The position numbers and the translations under genes are program-made. The notes under the pieces were generated by a model. That model saw only the letters and a program-made list of their open reading frames with translations, ran no database searches and was not told the DNA's origin. Positions 62,647 through 64,000 of a stretch of DNA of 64,000 nucleotides are shown piece by piece. The stretch covers positions 1 to 64,000 of the forward strand of contig NZ_JAUSWH010000019.1 of assembly GCF_030815125.1 (NCBI RefSeq), read 5' to 3'. Every line of letters starts with the position of its first letter. The stretch's first letter is position 1. Source of the stretch: Allorhizobium paknamense (GTDB lineage: Bacteria > Pseudomonadota > Alphaproteobacteria > Rhizobiales > Rhizobiaceae).

Positions 62647-63792
62647 CTACCCCTGCTCAATCTCCGCCCTGATCTCCTCCCCATGCTCGCCGAGACGTGG
62701 CGAGCGCCGGCCCGTTGCCAGGTCAGCATTGGAAAAGCGGATCGGCGTGCGCAGGCCCGGCACGCCGCCTGCGTCGATTTTCATGCCGCGATGGGCAAAT
62801 TGCGGATCGGCAAAGAGGTCAGCCACGCTATTGATCGGGCCCGCGGGCACGGTCGCCTTTTCGAGCGCAGCGAGCAGATCGTCCCGCAGAAACTGCCGGG
62901 TGCGCGCTTCCATCAGCGGGACCAGATCGCCGCGATGGGCGACGCGGGCGGCATTGGTGGCGAATCTCGCATCACCCGGCAGGTCGGTCAGGCCCAGCAC
63001 CCCGCAAAGCCTGGCAAACTGCCCGTCATTGCCGCAGGCGATGATGATATGGCCATCGGCGACGGCAAAGGTCTGGTAGGGGGCAATATTCGGATGGGCA
63101 TTACCCATGCGCTTCGGCACGATGCCGGAGGCGGCATAGTTCATTGCCTGATTGGCCAGCACCGAGGCCATGCAATCGAAAAGCGCCATGTCGATAAACT
63201 GGCCTTCCCCCGTCTTTTGTCGGTGAGCAAGGGCCGCCTGAATGGCGATGACCCCATAAAGCCCGGTGAAAATATCGGCAAAGGCAACGCCGATCTTTTC
63301 CGGCGGCCCATCCGGTTCTCCGGTCAGGTCCATGATGCCGCTCATGCCCTGGATCATGAAATCGTAACCGGCGCGTTCGGCATAGGGGCCGTCCTGCCCG
63401 AAACCGGTGACAGAGCAGTAGATGAGTTTCGGATTGAGCGCTTTCAGGCTCTGATAATCCAGCCCGTATTTTTTCAGGCCGCCGACCTTGAAGTTTTCGA
63501 CTACGACATCCGCCGTGGCAATCAGTGTGCGTACGGTTTCAAGGTCTTCGGCGCTGGTGAAATCGGCAATGATCGAGCGCTTGCCGCGATTGCAGGCATG
63601 GAAATAGGCCGCAGACCGTTCCGCGCCGTCATCGATGAAGGGCGGCCCCCATTTGCGGGTATCGTCTCCCTCCGGGCTTTCCACCTTGATGACGTCCGCG
63701 CCGAGATCGGCAAAGGTCTGGCCGATCCACGGGCCGGCCAGAATGCGGGCAAGTTCTACGATCCTCAGACCGGCCAGCGGGGCGTTGCTCAT
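62647..63792 (-). CDS. CaiB/BaiF-family (type III) CoA-transferase
   Basis: A 381-residue enzyme. LAGLRIVELARILAGPWIGQ opens the Rossmann-like domain, IKVESPEGDDTR follows, and the catalytic Asp lies in IQGMSGIMDLTGEPDGPP. The gene starts 9 bases after an acyl-CoA dehydrogenase of the glutaryl-CoA type, so it is probably the succinate:glutarate CoA-transferase class that activates glutarate for GcdH. An alternative is another dicarboxylate. Confidence 0.88.
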   Translation of the reverse strand: MSNAPLAGLRIVELARILAGPWIGQTFADLGADVIKVESPEGDDTRKWGPPFIDDGAERSAAYFHACNRGKRSIIADFTSAEDLETVRTLIATADVVVENFKVGGLKKYGLDYQSLKALNPKLIYCSVTGFGQDGPYAERAGYDFMIQGMSGIMDLTGEPDGPPEKIGVAFADIFTGLYGVIAIQAALAHRQKTGEGQFIDMALFDCMASVLANQAMNYAASGIVPKRMGNAHPNIAPYQTFAVADGHIIIACGNDGQFARLCGVLGLTDLPGDARFATNAARVAHRGDLVPLMEARTRQFLRDDLLAALEKATVPAGPINSVADLFADPQFAHRGMKIDAGGVPGLRTPIRFSNADLATGRRSPRLGEHGEEIRAEIEQG

Positions 63793-63801
63793 GGGCGGTG
63801 C

Positions 63802-64000
63802 TCAGAAAAACGCCTGGATGCCGGTCTGCGCCCGGCCCAGGATCAGGGCATGCACATCATGCGTGCCCTCATAGGTGTTGACCGTTTCCAGGTTCTGGGC
63901 GTGGCGCATCACATGATATTCGATCTGAATGCCGTTGCCGCCATGCATGTCACGAGCCATGCGGGCAATGTCCAGCGCCTTGCCGCAATTGTTGCGCTTG
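63802..64000 (-). CDS. Acyl-CoA dehydrogenase C-terminus (glutaryl-CoA dehydrogenase-like), partial
   Basis: The last 65 codons of a minus-strand gene that begins beyond the window. They encode ARDMHGGNGIQIEYHVMRHA and NTYEGTHDVHALILGRAQTG, the C-terminal FAD/substrate segments of acyl-CoA dehydrogenases; the TYEGTHDVHALILGR form is characteristic of glutaryl-CoA dehydrogenase. Stop TGA at 63804-63802. It probably forms an operon with the CoA-transferase gene. Confidence 0.85.
   Translation of the reverse strand, partial: KRNNCGKALDIARMARDMHGGNGIQIEYHVMRHAQNLETVNTYEGTHDVHALILGRAQTGIQAFF

Overview
The window looks like a chromosomal segment of a Rhizobiales bacterium, most likely Rhizobiaceae (Agrobacterium/Allorhizobium/Rhizobium group). 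The evidence is high-GC coding with many 4-base ATGA overlaps, RpoE2/EcfG-type promoters, a NasS/NasT nitrate operon, a thiCOSGE operon under a TPP riboswitch, a bigR-type sulfide operon, a small RNA built of CCUCCUCCC-loop hairpins, and several families of short palindromic intergenic repeats. No rRNA, tRNA, CRISPR array or complete IS was seen. The only mobile-element trace is a probable IS110-type transposase tail at the left edge.

Layout. (1) 1-1400: transposase tail, then a stress-type SDR dehydrogenase and a small hydrophilic protein. (2) 1400-13005: a sugar-nucleotide and glycosyltransferase locus. Two oxidoreductases on the minus strand diverge from eight tightly coupled plus-strand genes: an epimerase, a glycosidase-like/epimerase fusion, a GT4, three CgeB-like transferases, a UDP-glucuronate decarboxylase-like enzyme and a methyltransferase. 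(3) 13006-15885: a zinc alcohol dehydrogenase with a tiny membrane protein, and an MHS-type MFS transporter. (4) 16153-27619: a pectin-fragment (unsaturated galacturonide) uptake and breakdown locus with a GntR and a LacI regulator, a complete ABC transporter, GH105, GH28 and an 839-residue protein of unknown family. (5) 27686-31901: Lrp regulator, FAD amine/amino-acid oxidoreductase, cytosolic Cys-rich copper-binding protein and SulP transporter. (6) 32003-32160: the small RNA. (7) 32283-35431: sulfide/persulfide detoxification (TauE, two YeeE halves, persulfide-dioxygenase-like hydrolase, BigR). (8) 35374-46396: nitrate assimilation (nasA, nirD, nirB, nrtC, nrtB, nrtA, nasS, nasT) with a sigma-54 promoter and an attenuator leader. 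(9) 46823-52406: pentapeptide-repeat protein and an amine-use locus (AraC, permease, small ORF, copper amine oxidase). (10) 52425-61796: D-peptide and D-amino-acid enzymes surrounding the thiamine operon. (11) 62062-64000: a secreted NTF2-like protein and a CoA-transferase/acyl-CoA dehydrogenase pair.

How the parts fit. Nitrate is imported by NrtABC and reduced by NasA then NirBD. NasS senses nitrate or nitrite and releases NasT, which should bind the leader upstream of nrtA and prevent termination. Pectin fragments enter by the ABC system and are cut by GH105 and GH28. BigR senses persulfides and controls the adjacent sulfur genes. Thiamine pyrophosphate shuts down thiC translation through a hairpin that covers its ribosome binding site.

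The least explained items are an in-frame insertion of a dispersed palindromic repeat inside nasA, the glycoside hydrolase/epimerase fusion and its exporter-less glycan locus, the 839-residue protein in the pectin locus, and the four-hairpin RNA. All functions are read from sequence patterns and family knowledge; no database search was run.
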